Shown here: in pieces, positions 1 through 11,070 of the stretch | How the letters are laid out: the number at the start of each line of letters is the position of its first letter | Position numbering within the stretch: the stretch's first letter is position 1 | Assembly (NCBI GenBank): GCA_949752745.1 | Contig: OX457027.1 | Coordinates: forward strand, 57,912,053 to 57,976,052 | DNA from: Protula sp. h YS-2021 | Lineage: Eukaryota; Annelida; Polychaeta; Sabellida; Serpulidae | DNA length: 64,000 bases | Direction of reading: 5' to 3' | The notes under the pieces: model-generated | Seen by the model: the letters and a program-made list of their open reading frames with translations, nothing else | What the model was told of the DNA's origin: nothing | Databases searched by the model: none | Translations under genes and position numbers: made by a program

Positions 1-16
1 TGTGTGTTATATGCAG

Positions 17-835
17 GAAGCAATGTGACGCTTGTCTCTCACTCCCGGATGGTCGGCTTCTGTCTGGACGCCGCCGCCGAGCTGGCGAAGGAAGGCATCG
101 AGGCCGAGGTGATCAACCTGCGCTCACTGCGACCCCTGGACGAGGACGCGATCGTGGAATCTGTGATGAAGACCAACCATTTGGTGACTGTAGAGGGAGG
201 GTGGCCTCAGTGCGGCATAGGCTCGGAGATTTGTGCTCGTATTATTGAGAGTAGGTTACATTGATAAATGTATGCTGATTTTTTTTCGTTATTAGGCCCA
301 GCTTCTAAAGAAGCATGGGCTTAAGCGATCATTAACGGTACAGTTTAACTAGTAAAATCGTTTCTCCTGCTTGGTTTTTAGTCTGACTGTCTTGAAATTT
401 TGGTTGAATAAGCATTTTCCGAAAAAGAAGAGTACTAATAGAAGAATGGGGATATATTATTTTCACATGATTTTCAAGTAATATTGTGTATTAGGAGTGT
501 TCATATTACATATTCGTGCGTGTGGAGATTAAAGACGGAGTGCGAACCGCAGGAGCGTTCTCCATACCAGTCCACCGGTTCATGTCGTTTTATTGTGATG
601 CTGATGTTCAGTTATTGTCTGTATTGGGGGTGAACGTTTTCTGTTTTATTGCTGTCTTTCAGGCCCGGCCTTCAACTACCTGGACGCGCCCGTGGTGCGT
701 GTGGCGGGTGCTGACGTGCCCATGCCGTACGCCAGGAACCTGGAGACCAACTGCCAGCCGACGGCGGCCACTATCGTCAGTGCCGTGAAGAGAACACTCA
801 ACGTGCAGCACTCGGGCGTAGTGGCTAGGAACTAG
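17..835 (+). CDS. PDHB: Pyruvate dehydrogenase E1 beta subunit, last two coding exons (partial)
   Basis: This is the C-terminal part of mitochondrial pyruvate dehydrogenase E1 beta, which pairs with E1 alpha for thiamine-dependent decarboxylation of pyruvate in the matrix. Exon 17-250 follows an acceptor (tatatgcag) and reads [14 protein letters not shown], then [12 protein letters not shown], then [20 protein letters not shown], all hallmark segments of the E1-beta C-terminal transketolase domain. The donor is at 251 (GTAGGT). Exon 663-835 follows an acceptor ending at 662 and reads [20 protein letters not shown], then the family's usual short tail, ending at TAG 833-835. The split codon across the intron gives Ser where vertebrates have Gly. 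The 5' part of the gene lies outside the window. The protein matches known PDHB closely over about 135 residues, so identity is secure; there are no frameshifts. Confidence 0.97.
251..662 (+). repeat. PDHB last intron, carrying a hairpin-headed interspersed repeat
   Basis: The intron has GT-AG ends. Bases 291 to about 430 are a copy of a repeat seen again at 50731, 52962 and 56259. It begins with a stem-loop (GCCCA GCTTCT / AGAAGC TGGGC, 296-320) and later contains the shared phrase 'gtcttgaaattttggttga'. No coding potential was seen. Confidence 0.6.
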
Positions 836-1489
836 TGGCTAGATTCAGGCGTCTCGTAGCATTTATTATTTAATTCAGGCTGTGTGATTGCAAAAATAAC
901 AGGGTTGGGTGGACTAGCAGTCATTTCGTTTAATCTATGCGATCGAGCGACAGATTGTTTCACAAGCCTTTTCAAAGAAATTGTGCCATTATACATGAAA
1001 TTGAAGTAACATTTTGCCTTTCATCTTTGGATCCACGTTTGGATCAGATGCGAGTAAGACATCAGTGAAATCTTCATCTCAGTATGTATCAGAGGAAAAA
1101 ATAATATAAAAAAAACCTATGAATGGCTGAATATGGATAGATCACAACCAGACCGGACTAAAAAAAAATCAGAGCAATGAAATATTTTTTTATCCCTATA
1201 CTGATTTTCATGGTCCTGTTTGATTGAGTGCGGTCTGTGTTTTGATACGCTGCTGTGTGTCCTTTGTCAATACTCAGAGATTCTAAATATATGAACATGA
1301 AATTAGGGTAGGCAATCTTGCGGCTTCTTTTCATCCGTATTGCTGTGTTACTTTTTGTCGGGTAAATGTTGGTGAACAGTCGTAAACAAGACCCTATGCA
1401 GATGAAGAAAATATTGTGTCTTCTGTAAATTTAGTAACGCTGCCACTGTAACCTGTAGTAACATTGGTAGTATTTAAAAATGGTATATA
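836..1489. other. PDHB 3' flank, no further gene seen
   Basis: AT-rich sequence holding the presumed 3' UTR. I see no canonical AATAAA close to the stop, so the polyadenylation site is undetermined. Confidence 0.5.
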
Positions 1490-2070
1490 TATATATGTGT
1501 GTGTTGCTCAAGAGGGCAACAGCCTGTTCATGAAACAGGAATAATTTCTTGTTCTGTAATTATACCCCGTGTAACGGAGGGATATAGTTGTGAGCTTAGG
1601 TCCGATTGTTCCGAAATTTCACACATCGATGGAGCATATTGAAGGTGCACGATGTTGCACATTTGTTTCAAGATATAAAATAATCGTGAAATGACATATT
1701 TTTTATTATTTGGAACTTTGCGTATTGTCGAGGGTAGATCTCCAAAACTGTTAAAATCTCACACACAGATAGAGCACATATTGCAGGTGTGCAACCTGTT
1801 ATTCTTTTATTTATTTGTATTTATTTATTCATCTTTTTTTCTTTTTTTTTTTTTTTGGTTTTTGTTTCATGGAAAGTTGTCAAAGTGGCAGTATTTTGAA
1901 ATTTGGTACAAGTTTGTGTTTTGATGTAACTGCCCGCGTTTTGCGCTGTGTCGCCAAAACTATTTATCGAAATTTGTAGAATTTCACACACGGATAAAAC
2001 AGGTGTTGAAAATTGCCAGAAGAACTTTTTAAAATATAAACTCAGCTTTTGTCGAAATTTAAAAATGTAA
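1490..2070. repeat. Degenerate repeat with short stem-loop and 'cgaaatttcacaca' phrases
   Basis: A short (AT)n tract precedes a stem-loop (CCTGTT/AACAGG, 1523-1539). The phrases 'taccccgtgtaacggagg' and 'gaaatttcacacatcgatgg' follow, and the second recurs in varied form near 1750 and 1980, which suggests a decayed tandem or interspersed element. There is no protein. Confidence 0.4.
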
Positions 2071-4190
2071 AACTGTTAGAACTGTGAAAAACGTGGTGAT
2101 ATACTGGCTGCAGTATGACGCTTTGCAAACCGACCTTGGTACCGATTTCGTAGGTCATCCGCCTTGCACGCGGAATCGTCTCTCTGAGGCTCTAGGTAAA
2201 TCAAGAAGTATGTTGTTGAATTTTTCTTCTTTGTACCGGAATAGATCTACTTATTTTAGCATTTAGTACAGCTCTTGTGGCCCGGTGAGAAAACAAACTG
2301 ACTTGAATCTAGTCTGTATGATAACTTATTAGCGTGCTCTATTATACTGCATAAAAAATCTTGGGGAAAAGCTGCAGTTCCATTGTGTTTTGATGCGAGT
2401 CACTGAAGTAAGGGAACACCTGTAAGCCTAGAATCAGAATAGTTTATGAATTAGGTTACAGAAATGTCACAGTTGGCGTGTGTAGTGAGCAACTGCAGTG
2501 CCTAGGTTGAATCTTTAAGTCCCTTCAATTGGTATGATGAGATAAAGATTTATCCAGTCAGAGTATTCGCAACAACATTTTAGCCAGTCAGATTCGCTGT
2601 CATCGGGTCAGTTGAATAGAGCTAAGGTTCACAATGTGGACGTTTTGAGATATCTCGCTCGAGGAGTAATAGATGTATCGGAAACGGAGAGTGGTAGGTA
2701 GGACATAGTTGAATCGATATTATTTTCAAATTGTAAGATTTTTTTTCATCACTCTAGTTACGCGAAAGTTTGTTCGAGAACTCGTTGCGAAATAAATTGC
2801 CAGTGTTTATGACAAATGTGACATTGTAATCACATTTGAGAGAAGAATTTATTACTGTAAATAGTTAAATCATTGATTGATAAACCTCATTTGTTTGAAT
2901 ATTTTTCAAAGCTTTCCTTCTTGAGAATTCAAGGTAAAAATGAAGTTAGTCTTTTCGTTGAAAACTAATTATGCTTAACATAGCTAGAAAGATCCAGTTA
3001 TTCAGTGACTAAACTGCGCCTTAGAACGTTGCTTGGTGAGAATGAATTCAAAAGTAGATCGCGCTTAGTGACTTTCGTAGTTTTAGGAAATGTTGCGATA
3101 TCCACAAACCCTGGATTCGACACTACTTTCAAAAAGCGAAAAAAAAAAACGAAAAAAAAAAACGAAAAAAAAAACCAAAAAAAACAGATGACCGGAATTG
3201 TTGTGACTGACCTTATCTTAGCATGGGGAGCAAGTATCTCGTACATCTGTGCATGATGTGTTTTGATCCAGTTATTGTATTGATGGTTTTAGATGCGTGA
3301 TTCGTATCACTGTATTCGTACTTGTTGGAAACCTGTTATTACACTTATGCATTTTTAAAATGAAATAAAGAAATCTGTTGTATTTTCGCTGTAGGTCGTT
3401 TGTATCTAATTTTGTAAACTTGAAATTAGTTGTATTGGACCAACCGATAACTGATCTGGTGCAAGCTTTTGGTACTTCGATAGTGTTTGTTCTTGTATTC
3501 TTGTGGACAGAATCATTATCCGCCAACAGAGTGCTTTATCGAACTGCTGATCTCTTGGAAATTGTAACCGGTTTCACTTCTGTTTAAGAACGTGGGATCA
3601 CGTAACTGTTGAGACACCGGAGTCATTATAAAACAGACCTCTGAGAAGATATATCCGTTTTGCCATTCGCTCCCTGGGACCCTCCCATATCATGCTGTTA
3701 CTCTTGAGAATCCACCAACAGGTCTTGAATTGAAGGAGCCTTAAAGCTAAGTTCGCAATTTTGCCTAAATTTTAGCACTAGGCTCGGGATTTCAGACAAA
3801 GCCCTCGCGGACCGTCTACTCTTGATGTTTTATTTTTTTTTTTTTTAGCCAACTGTCGTTTGACACTGGGCTGTACCCAAAGTATGAACTCGCCGGCCGA
3901 TTGTGAGCTTTTATTTGTGCTACTGCTCTTTCAGTTTTCATCGGATCGCAGTAAAAATTTGTGGAAATACGACCCCCTTAAAGGAAAAAGTGCCCCACTG
4001 TTTTATTTTGGCAATTTTTGATAAAAGAAATATTGCCAACCGATCACTACCTTGATGAAAAAGCTATCGCCTCTCTCGGCATTTTGCATAAAAAAAGGCT
4101 AGAGCAGGAGTGAAAACGTAATTTTTCGATTTCATATCATTAATATCCAGGCACCCGATAGATATAGTTTTCACTGTCCGTCTGCACTTT
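2071..4190. other. Intergenic, no gene seen
   Basis: Unique-looking AT-rich DNA. It contains an A-rich run interrupted by single C or G bases (about 3139-3186). Around 3600-3660 a phrase with 'acctctgagaagatatatc' resembles the repeats at 5576 and 42738. Confidence 0.4.
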
Positions 4191-4498
4191 CAGTCTCAAG
4201 CGCCTACAGCCCACATTAGTGGATGGATTCGTTTCAGATTTTACCAAGGGTTGCCCCTAAGCATTCCGCAGTGCAGTTGCCAGGATTCGACCGGATCCGA
4301 GCAAAATTGACAAAATGGCAATAGTTAAAAAAAATTGTGGAAATTGAATTAGGACTTAGCATAATACGTCTCAGTCTCACACGCCTACAGCCCACATTAG
4401 TGGATGGATTCATTTCAGATTTTACCCAGGACTGCTCCTAAGCATTCCGCAGTGCAGTGGCCAGGATTCGACGGATCCGAGCAAAATTGACGAAATTC
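4191..4498. repeat. Tandem duplication, period 181 bp (about 125 bp conserved)
   Basis: The segment starting 'cagtctcaagcgcctacag' at 4191 and running through 'ccgagcaaaattgac' to about 4316 is repeated from 4372 to about 4498 with few differences. The spacer between the two differs. Confidence 0.85.
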
Positions 4499-5559
4499 AC
4501 TGACTACAAGGCTGTATGGTGTTCTTTGGAACAGCTTTCAAGAGGGACATCATAATCAGGTATTCAATTTGCGCAAACCCGGCGGATTCATGCTTATCGA
4601 GCATCTAGTTTTTACAAAAATGTGTTTTGGCCATGTGCATAAAATTGGCCGAATGGCGGCATTTAAATTGTTTGGAGCCAGCTTTCAAAGGTCTTCTTTT
4701 CGTACACTTTTGATTGGACTGTTATGAAAATTTCCCAGACGACGCTTTTTTAAAATATTACTTCATTTTGGCGATCTTCAACAAAAATTAGCCGAATCGT
4801 TGAGTTTGAACATTTTTAAAACCCAATTTTCAAAAAGCTTGCTGACTCCATTTTGCTAAGGATAGTTGCCTCCTCTAGTTTTAACCGGATTGATTTTAAA
4901 TTGAGGAGAATGAGCTTCTCTTAAAAATTTATCTTTTTGGCAATCCTCCAAAAACTGGTCTTAAACCAGCATTAACAATAAGGATAAAGTTTTTCAAAAT
5001 GGGTCTTCTCCCACAGTTGTAATTGGATTATTTTAATGTATCACTGGAGTGTCTAAAGGTTTAGTTACTATGAGGGAACAACCAAATATTGGCCAAATGT
5101 TGCAACTTGAAAATTTCCGCTAAGCGGTTTTTATTATGCTTCCACCAAGGCTCAATTAAGTTGCTTTCTGATTTTCTGCCTGACTAGAATTCAGCTGCAT
5201 ATAATGTCCCTCAACAGTCTATGTTATTACAAATTCACTAGATTGTCGAATAAGACTACAGAACTGTAATTTAGTTGCATCGTTTAGAATCCAGTACAAT
5301 AATTCAAGTGCTGACGAGGATTGCAAATTGATTATAATAATTGACTTTATGTACCACAGCGAAGAACAGCCATGTTTTCTGTGTTTATAAATTGTCAAAG
5401 CTGTTAACACCGTTTTAGGCAAACATCAAATTTAAAAACGTTGAAGCGAGGCATTTCACAAAGTGACTGAAAATTTTAGGCAGTTAGGATAGTGGCTGAC
5501 AGAAACGTGAGAGTTTGGATTTAGTACGCTTTCTGATTTGACATTTTGCCTGTAACAAT
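4499..5559. other. Intergenic, no gene seen
   Basis: AT-rich with weak internal similarity between phrases such as 'gccgaatgg' and 'caaaaagctt', consistent with an old decayed repeat. There is no supported coding region. Confidence 0.35.
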
Positions 5560-5947
5560 AACGTTGTTGTAAAACAGCTGACCTCTGAAGAAATCTATCT
5601 GCTATGTAGACCGGCAGACGACGTCAATAAACCATCCTAGAGTGGCCGTGGTGACCAATTTATCTGTTATATATATAACAGCAGAGCAGAGAAATTTCTA
5701 AAAAGCAGTTCCTCTTATCTATTGGCACTATTTTTGCGGAATCCCCAGTGGGTCTGCGGAGTAAAAACGTAGTATACACAACAGACCAAGCTGCCGTAGA
5801 GGTTGGTTTGTTGCACCTATTTTAAAAAGTAGGTCATCTATTTTATGAATGCTATTTTCGCGGGATCCTCAGTGGGTCTGCAGACAAAATGGCGTCATAC
5901 GAACAGACCGAACCGTTGTTGACGTTAGCTGCTAGACAACAACGGTA
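5560..5947. repeat. Interspersed repeat directly upstream of RLIG1
   Basis: It shares 'aagaaatctatctg', 'aaaaagcagttcctctt', 'ggcactatttttgcggaatc' and 'cagtgggtctgc' with the region at 42605-43020. The block 'gcgg(g)atcc(c/t)cagtgggtctgc' occurs twice inside it (about 5736 and 5863). It ends just before the RLIG1 reading frame opens. Confidence 0.6.
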
Positions 5948-6055
5948 ATGATAAAGCAGTGTAATGCTTATAGCCACAATTTTCAGCTGTACCCATCTTA
6001 CCAAAGTTTGGGCGATAAAGTAAGATTATTAGTATTGTCCATATCTGACATGATT

Positions 6056-7054
6056 ATGGCAACTTTAGGGAACGTGCAACAGAAAGTTTCCTGTGTGTTT
6101 GAAACGAAAGTAGTAAAAGAGGCATCAGGCAAACGCGAACAGCAGTCATACAAAGTGGTCGCGTGCAGTGAACTGCGGGATCCTGATTTGATTTCATCAG
6201 CAACTGCTTCAGAAAAAGTGGACGGAACTTGCACTTATATATGGGATTTTGATGGAAAACCATGGTTATGGGCAAGGCTCGACAGAAAGCCAAATAAGGC
6301 TTCAGACAAGAAATTTAAAAAATTTCAAACGTCACACAGAGCTTGGCAAGTGTCGGGGTCAAACGGTGCTCCTGAACCCATATTTTATTGGAATGTAGAC
6401 AATGATTTTAAAGAAACACCACAAAATTGGATACCAGCAACTGGGGTCGTTATATCTGACGGCAAGCCGCAACCGGATGATATCGGTCATATTCCGGGTT
6501 GGGTGCCTGTTGATCCAAAATCTAGACAGCACCTGTGGCATTTGTCAACTGTTGATCTCGTAAAAGGAGTCGCCCTTGTTTTGAGGCCTCTCAGAGATGA
6601 TATTCATGGCACCTTGGAAATAACTATTGTGCCATTAACTGATCTCCATGGGGCAACAATGGAACTCATTGGGACGAATGTCAATGGCAATCCATACACT
6701 GTCGGAAGTAAAGAGCGTCCGGTTCATCTGTTAGTTCGTCATGGTAGTATTCCATTCCAAAAGTCACCACCAACTGTATTTGAAGATGTCAAACTGTGGT
6801 TTGAAAAGGATCCCGAAGGTCAAGTTGAAGGCATTGTATGGCACTGCACAAATGGAAAACTTTATAAATTACACCGTCATCACATGGGCCTGAAGTGGCC
6901 GGTTGAAAATCTTAAATTAAATTCTTCCCGGATTAAAATTAATCTTGATGTCCAGAACAATGGAAATTGTTTTCCAGATTCGTCATTGATATCTCGATTA
7001 TTAGAACATAATGAAACAGTGCTTAGATCTCTTGGCGACCTGGCGTGTATATAA
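6056..7054 (+). CDS. RLIG1: RNA 5'-phosphate and 3'-OH ligase 1 (C12orf29 family), single exon
   Basis: A 332-aa protein of the RLIG1 family, an ATP-dependent RNA ligase that joins 5'-phosphate to 3'-hydroxyl RNA ends. I chose the ATG at 6056 because MATLGNVQQKVSCVF lines up with the family N terminus; the frame stays open upstream to 5948, but that part has no family match. Visible motifs are EKVDGTC at residues 53-59 with the nucleotidyl-accepting Lys54 (KxDG), LWARLDRKPNK at 71-81, HIPGWVPV at 145-152, ELIGTNVNGNPY at 203-214, VEGIVWHC at 257-264 (motif IV type) and YKLHRHHMGLKWP at 270-282 (motif V type). Length is close to the human protein, and all key segments are intact. The coding region is uninterrupted, whereas the vertebrate gene is split by introns. 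Identity is very likely from sequence similarity; activity is inferred from the family. Confidence 0.95.
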   Translation: MATLGNVQQKVSCVFETKVVKEASGKREQQSYKVVACSELRDPDLISSATASEKVDGTCTYIWDFDGKPWLWARLDRKPNKASDKKFKKFQTSHRAWQVSGSNGAPEPIFYWNVDNDFKETPQNWIPATGVVISDGKPQPDDIGHIPGWVPVDPKSRQHLWHLSTVDLVKGVALVLRPLRDDIHGTLEITIVPLTDLHGATMELIGTNVNGNPYTVGSKERPVHLLVRHGSIPFQKSPPTVFEDVKLWFEKDPEGQVEGIVWHCTNGKLYKLHRHHMGLKWPVENLKLNSSRIKINLDVQNNGNCFPDSSLISRLLEHNETVLRSLGDLACI

Positions 7055-7389
7055 CTGGACATTATGTGACTCTTCGTAGAAGTTTAGCATGACCATCCAA
7101 TATGTTGCAACAACGACTCTTGTGTGACCACCTGGCAGATGTGCTATGAAAAAAGTTCTTTCACCAGCCGCCAAAATTTGTAAAAACATTTGAAAGTGAG
7201 ACCTCAACTGAAATTTTGACAAAGCTGACAAATCTATTTCTACTTCATTATTTTTAAACTGTTGTGCTTGCTAGGAGGCCGAATTGTTCTCAGAAAGATT
7301 TTTTTATTACTTTACGGTACATCTTGCTGGAATAAGTGAACAACTTTCTAGAAGTTGTATCTCATGTGCCTATTTTTAGGGTGGTACAG

Positions 7390-7395
7390 AATAAA
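7390..7395 (+). terminator. Candidate polyadenylation signal AATAAA for RLIG1
   Basis: The hexamer AATAAA lies about 335 bp after the RLIG1 stop codon and is the nearest canonical hexamer I found downstream. Its use is inferred. Confidence 0.4.
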
Positions 7396-7820
7396 ACTAT
7401 AGATATACTTGGTTTTTGTATAATATAAAAACAAAGAATTACAAGTACTTCTAGTTATCATTGTTCTTGCCGACCGAGGGGAGGCACATGGGTTTTGTAC
7501 GTTTTGTGCATCTGTGTTGTACACAAAATGTGTGCAGGAACGAAAAGTTGGATCGACTTCAAAACATTGGTCTAGTTGTTCCTTGGGTAGGTCGGATGGT
7601 TTTATAAACTTTTGGCATGTGTTACTTTATAAAGGAAGATTCATGACGTCATCTCATAAAATTTTATGTGCCAAATTTATGAACCACGGAACATATTGTC
7701 AAATTTGAACGCGAATCGAAAAACTGAGGATATCGTTATTAAAGTATGTTTCTATTGTGAACAACATCTCGTGTGCAAATCATCTCGAATAAGGGGGAGT
7801 TGAATCGACTTCAAGAGTTC
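7396..7820. other. Intergenic, no gene seen
   Basis: No supported gene. The phrase 'gttggatcgacttcaa' (about 7548) recurs as 'gttgaatcgacttcaa' (about 7799), so the 67-bp array that follows may be part of a larger repeat. One TGACGTCA lies at 7644. Confidence 0.4.
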
Positions 7821-8021
7821 TGTCAACTTTTGACGTGGAGGGCAAAATTAAGGAAAGCATATGACGTCATTACGTAAAAAATGTGTCTGTCAACTTTTGA
7901 CGTGGAGGGCAAAATTAAGGAAGGCATATGACGTCATTACGTAAAAAATGTGTCTGTCAACTTTTGACGTGGATGGCAGAATTAAGGAAGGCATATGACG
8001 TCATTACGTAAAAATGTTATT
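7821..8021. repeat. Tandem repeat, 67-bp unit, three copies, each with a TGACGTCA palindrome
   Basis: Units start at 7821, 7888 and 7955 with 'tgtcaacttttgacgtgga' and differ at only a few bases. Each carries one perfect TGACGTCA (7862, 7929, 7996). There is no spacer diversity, so this is not a CRISPR array. Confidence 0.92.
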
Positions 8022-8652
8022 TGCAAGATTTCTCGGCTGTTGAACTCAGATATGCTTCAAGTTTGGTAGGATTGTTGCCTAGTAGGTTTGGAAGATTCTA
8101 TCAAATTATGCTGCGAGCCTATGATGCTGTTGCTATGAACCTTTGGTTTAAGTTGCCGTCCCGACTGGAGTCCCCGTCAGGTTGAGCTGTAACAAATCGT
8201 TAAATACCATTCACAATATCACAGTCGGATCGTACATTAACTTTAAACCGTCTTATCGCCGTTTCCGGTTTGGGACTGTGCTCTTGATGATGGTTGGTTT
8301 GACCAATGAGTCAAATGAAATATGGTCAAGGAACTTAGTGACAATCAAGACATATGTGAGTAGGCTGAGATCCATACAGACCCGTGCACGGCTTGTATAA
8401 TTGTAAGGATATGAAAAATAGTGCTGTGGCACCTAATTACAGTACATATCCGATAGATCAAAATGCTGGAGACCAGAAAAAAATCGAATATTTCGAGTTA
8501 CCAAATTTTCAAAATGGCCGCCAACTACAATGTACACATTCATATTTCCTGCTTTTATTATACCAGAAAAAATGTTATACATGTATCTGATGTATTGACA
8601 TTTAATTTCAGCATATTTATGTTGTGCTTGTATACACGTATATATCTAACTG
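8022..8652. other. Intergenic, no gene seen
   Basis: AT-rich, with no recognisable protein, RNA or repeat structure. Confidence 0.4.
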
Positions 8653-8814
8653 TTTATTCTTTATCCATGTCGAAAGTGTGCTAGTCGGAATACCGAATTC
8701 AGCCGCGATTTTTGATTTAGCCTTTTTGCCACTTTCAACCTCCAACACTGCTCTATGTTTAACGTAAAGTTCTTGTGAGGCTAACTTTCTTTTAAACGGT
8801 TTTGAACAAGCCAT
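8653..8814 (-). pseudogene. Relic pogo/Tigger or CENP-B-type DNA-binding segment
   Basis: On the minus strand, 54 residues read MACSKPFKRKLASQELYVKH and then AVLEVESGKKAKSKIAAEFG followed by IPTSTLSTWIKNK. This is the helix-turn-helix typical of the N terminus of CENP-B, jerky and Tigger/pogo transposases (the pattern 'VExGxxKxxIAxEFGIPxSTLSTxxKNK'). After that the frame runs into a low-complexity YVYT sequence and stops; no CENP-B second HTH or DDE catalytic domain follows nearby. I read it as a truncated transposon remnant, though a short first exon of a host gene cannot be excluded. Confidence 0.7.
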
Positions 8815-9859
8815 ATGTTTTTAGGAATCGCTTTAAAGAGCATATTTCAATATGAGTTGCGTGAAAGCTGTTTCCAATAAACACCATAATACGTAATTGA
8901 CTGAGTAACAATTGCAGTGCATATCTATACGGATAAGGATTAGTTACGACAAAAGTAGACATTGGAAGAGTTGGATGAAACAACGATCTTAAATAAGCAG
9001 TGATGTAAAATAGGGTCAATAGAAAGTGACGTGCATTTGCAGCACATCTGCACGTATACTCAAAAAGGGGTTGCGTAAGTAGTCAGTCAGAAGTCAGTGA
9101 CACTGATTGTTTGAACGGCTGCTTGTGTAAACTGTACTTTTGATAAATACTATTGAGTTGCACTGGCGGAGCCCCAAAAAGGGAAGAAATCCACCTCACA
9201 TCACATTGACCTAGAAATATTTCGACTTATGAAATAGCTGTATGTCCTACAGCGAAAAAAATCATGGGACCAAAAAAAAATAAATTGTCGAATATCTCGA
9301 GTTATTAAATTCGAAGGTTTCCGAATACGTACTGTAATAAAATGAGATGTGGGCTACTACTGTCTGTGTTAAAAGCAAACTGTGATGATACGTAAGGTCA
9401 ACAAAGTTCTTATAAAATGGCCAGTAAGTAAACATTGATAAGCAGAATGGTGTGGCTAAATGGGGCTACTGTTACTTATGTCACAAGGCATTAGTAGAGA
9501 CTGTTGCGAGAAACAACAGAAATTCAGGATTTTTGCACATCGACTGGCAAAAAGGATTTTTGCCGGGCGGTAAAAATTGTGGTTTTTTCCACCTTGGAAA
9601 CGAATACCGTTTTTTCAAATTGGCTAAATCTATCACACCATCGACCCCCCTCACCCCCCCCCCTACAAAGTGCATTTTGAGATCTCAATGGATCCGCATC
9701 GACTTCGACCACAAATTCGAAGCCCCCCAAAAAGGGGAAACAACTGAAAAGGCGGCAGTTCGCATGTCTGTGTTTTTTGTTTTTTTTTCAACTATGCTGG
9801 GGATTTCAGTGTGTTCTAGAACATTCCCGGTCGTTATTACATTCTTGAGATAGTGTACT
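8815..9859. other. Intergenic, no gene seen
   Basis: AT-rich with a C-run near 9645-9662. A 133-codon open frame at 9452-9853 has no recognisable domain and crosses low-complexity sequence, so I do not call a gene. Confidence 0.4.
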
Positions 9860-10060
9860 TAAAATCAATGGCAGCAAAGCGCAGCTATATGTCAATGCTG
9901 CATAATTTTTAGTGTCTTCCTATCACAGCCAGAGTCATGGGTTCCTATAATCGAACTTAACACTGATGTCAATTTTACCAATCTCGGCGCACGACACGAG
10001 CCAATGGCGTTAAATTGTGCATCACATAACTGACTCCATTATGAGTTATGGCTCAAACTG
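9860..10060. repeat. Interspersed repeat, inverted copy of about 44220-44370
   Basis: 'gtcttcctatcacagcc', 'gatgtcaattttaccaatct' and 'gcgcacgac' appear here. Their reverse complements appear, in reverse order, at about 44250-44370. This shows one element family in opposite orientations. Confidence 0.65.
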
Positions 10061-10128
10061 TATACTGTACAATTTTGTAGTGAGAAATAGATTTTTACCC
10101 TAGCCGATATTCGTTAGTAGGTTATACT

Positions 10129-10395
10129 CATCATTTGTGGGGTATCCGTTGTCTGTTATGTGTGACTATGAACAATTTTTCAAAATCCTGTTCTTTCTGC
10201 ATTTCTGGGCCAATTGTTTTGAAATTTAGCGGGAATGTTCCGGCTATTCTAAGTGAGCTATGCTCATCATTTGTGGGGCATCCGTCCGTTGTATGTGACA
10301 GCGTGTTATTTTTGCAAAATGCTGCTGTTCCTGTTTTTCTTGTCCGATTGTTTTGAAATTTGGCAGGAATGTTCCCTGGTAGTCCTCCACACAAC
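10129..10395. repeat. Tandem duplication, period about 135 bp, then a T-run
   Basis: 'tcatcatttgtgggg(t/c)atccg' starts at 10129 and 10264, and both copies continue through 'attgttttgaaattt(a/g)gc' and 'ggaatgttcc'. A homopolymer T run follows at 10400-10423. Similar phrases occur at 54226 and 56100, so this belongs to the same broad repeat family. Confidence 0.75.
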
Positions 10396-10629
10396 TTGTG
10401 TTTTTTTTTTTTTTTTTTTTTTTGGCGATTTGATCAAAAGTGGCTAAAATATCGGCAAATGTAGATAAACAATGCTACTCTTCCTACGAATTCGACGCGA
10501 CTTCGATGAAATTTGACAGAAATGTTCCTCTCAAGCTCTTGCATGAGGCTTATATTTTATTTGGCAATTAGACTAATTGGCCAAAATACTGCCTAAATAC
10601 GGTCAAACTGCCGAAATATCACAATGTAC

Positions 10630-10740
10630 CCCAGTAGGAAGTTGTGGAGGTTATCATGGCGAAGTCGGTAGAGCGCAGAACTGATAATCATGAGGTCCCG
10701 AGATCAAACCACGCTGTAGGCGAGAAAGAGTTTTTATGCA
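10630..10740 (+). repeat. tRNA-derived SINE-like fragment
   Basis: An A-box-like stretch (tggcgaagtcggtagagcg) is followed about 25 bp later by a B-box-like stretch (ggtcccgagatcaaacc), the spacing of a pol III tRNA promoter. The acceptor stem does not pair well, so it is not a functional tRNA gene. SINE origin is inferred from the two boxes only. Confidence 0.45.
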
Positions 10741-11070
10741 CTAACGTTTTCATATAAGTTTGTTCAATCCGGTTTGATGTATATAGATGTTAACAATCAA
10801 ACTGTCAAATTAGGAAGTTTAGAAACTTTTGTTTGTAAATTTCCTGTCTCAGTCAGGAAGTTCATAAAGTGCCTGAAATATTTCAGGAACTTTTTAACCT
10901 CCCTAATTTGGCGGCCTGAAAATTTGGCAGTTTGCCTGAAATTACTAGTCATTCATTGTGATAGTCATCAACAAAAACTGCAGTTATTTCTGAAAAATAT
11001 CTCCCGCCTTGACAGAGGTGTTAGAATGCAATATTTAAATCTAAATTGCACTCGTGTTAAAACATCTTTA

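Noticed and set aside
5948..6055. In-frame upstream extension of RLIG1 (start at 5948)
   Set aside because: The family N terminus begins at the ATG at 6056; the 36 extra codons show no family similarity and lie against a repeat.
7821..8021. CRISPR-like direct repeats
   Set aside because: The units are contiguous 67-bp copies without variable spacers, and the genome is animal.
9452..9853. 133-codon + strand frame
   Set aside because: No recognisable domain, crosses C-run and T-run low-complexity sequence, and has no visible splice or context support.
10630..10740. A genuine tRNA gene
   Set aside because: A- and B-box-like parts exist but the acceptor and anticodon stems do not pair properly.
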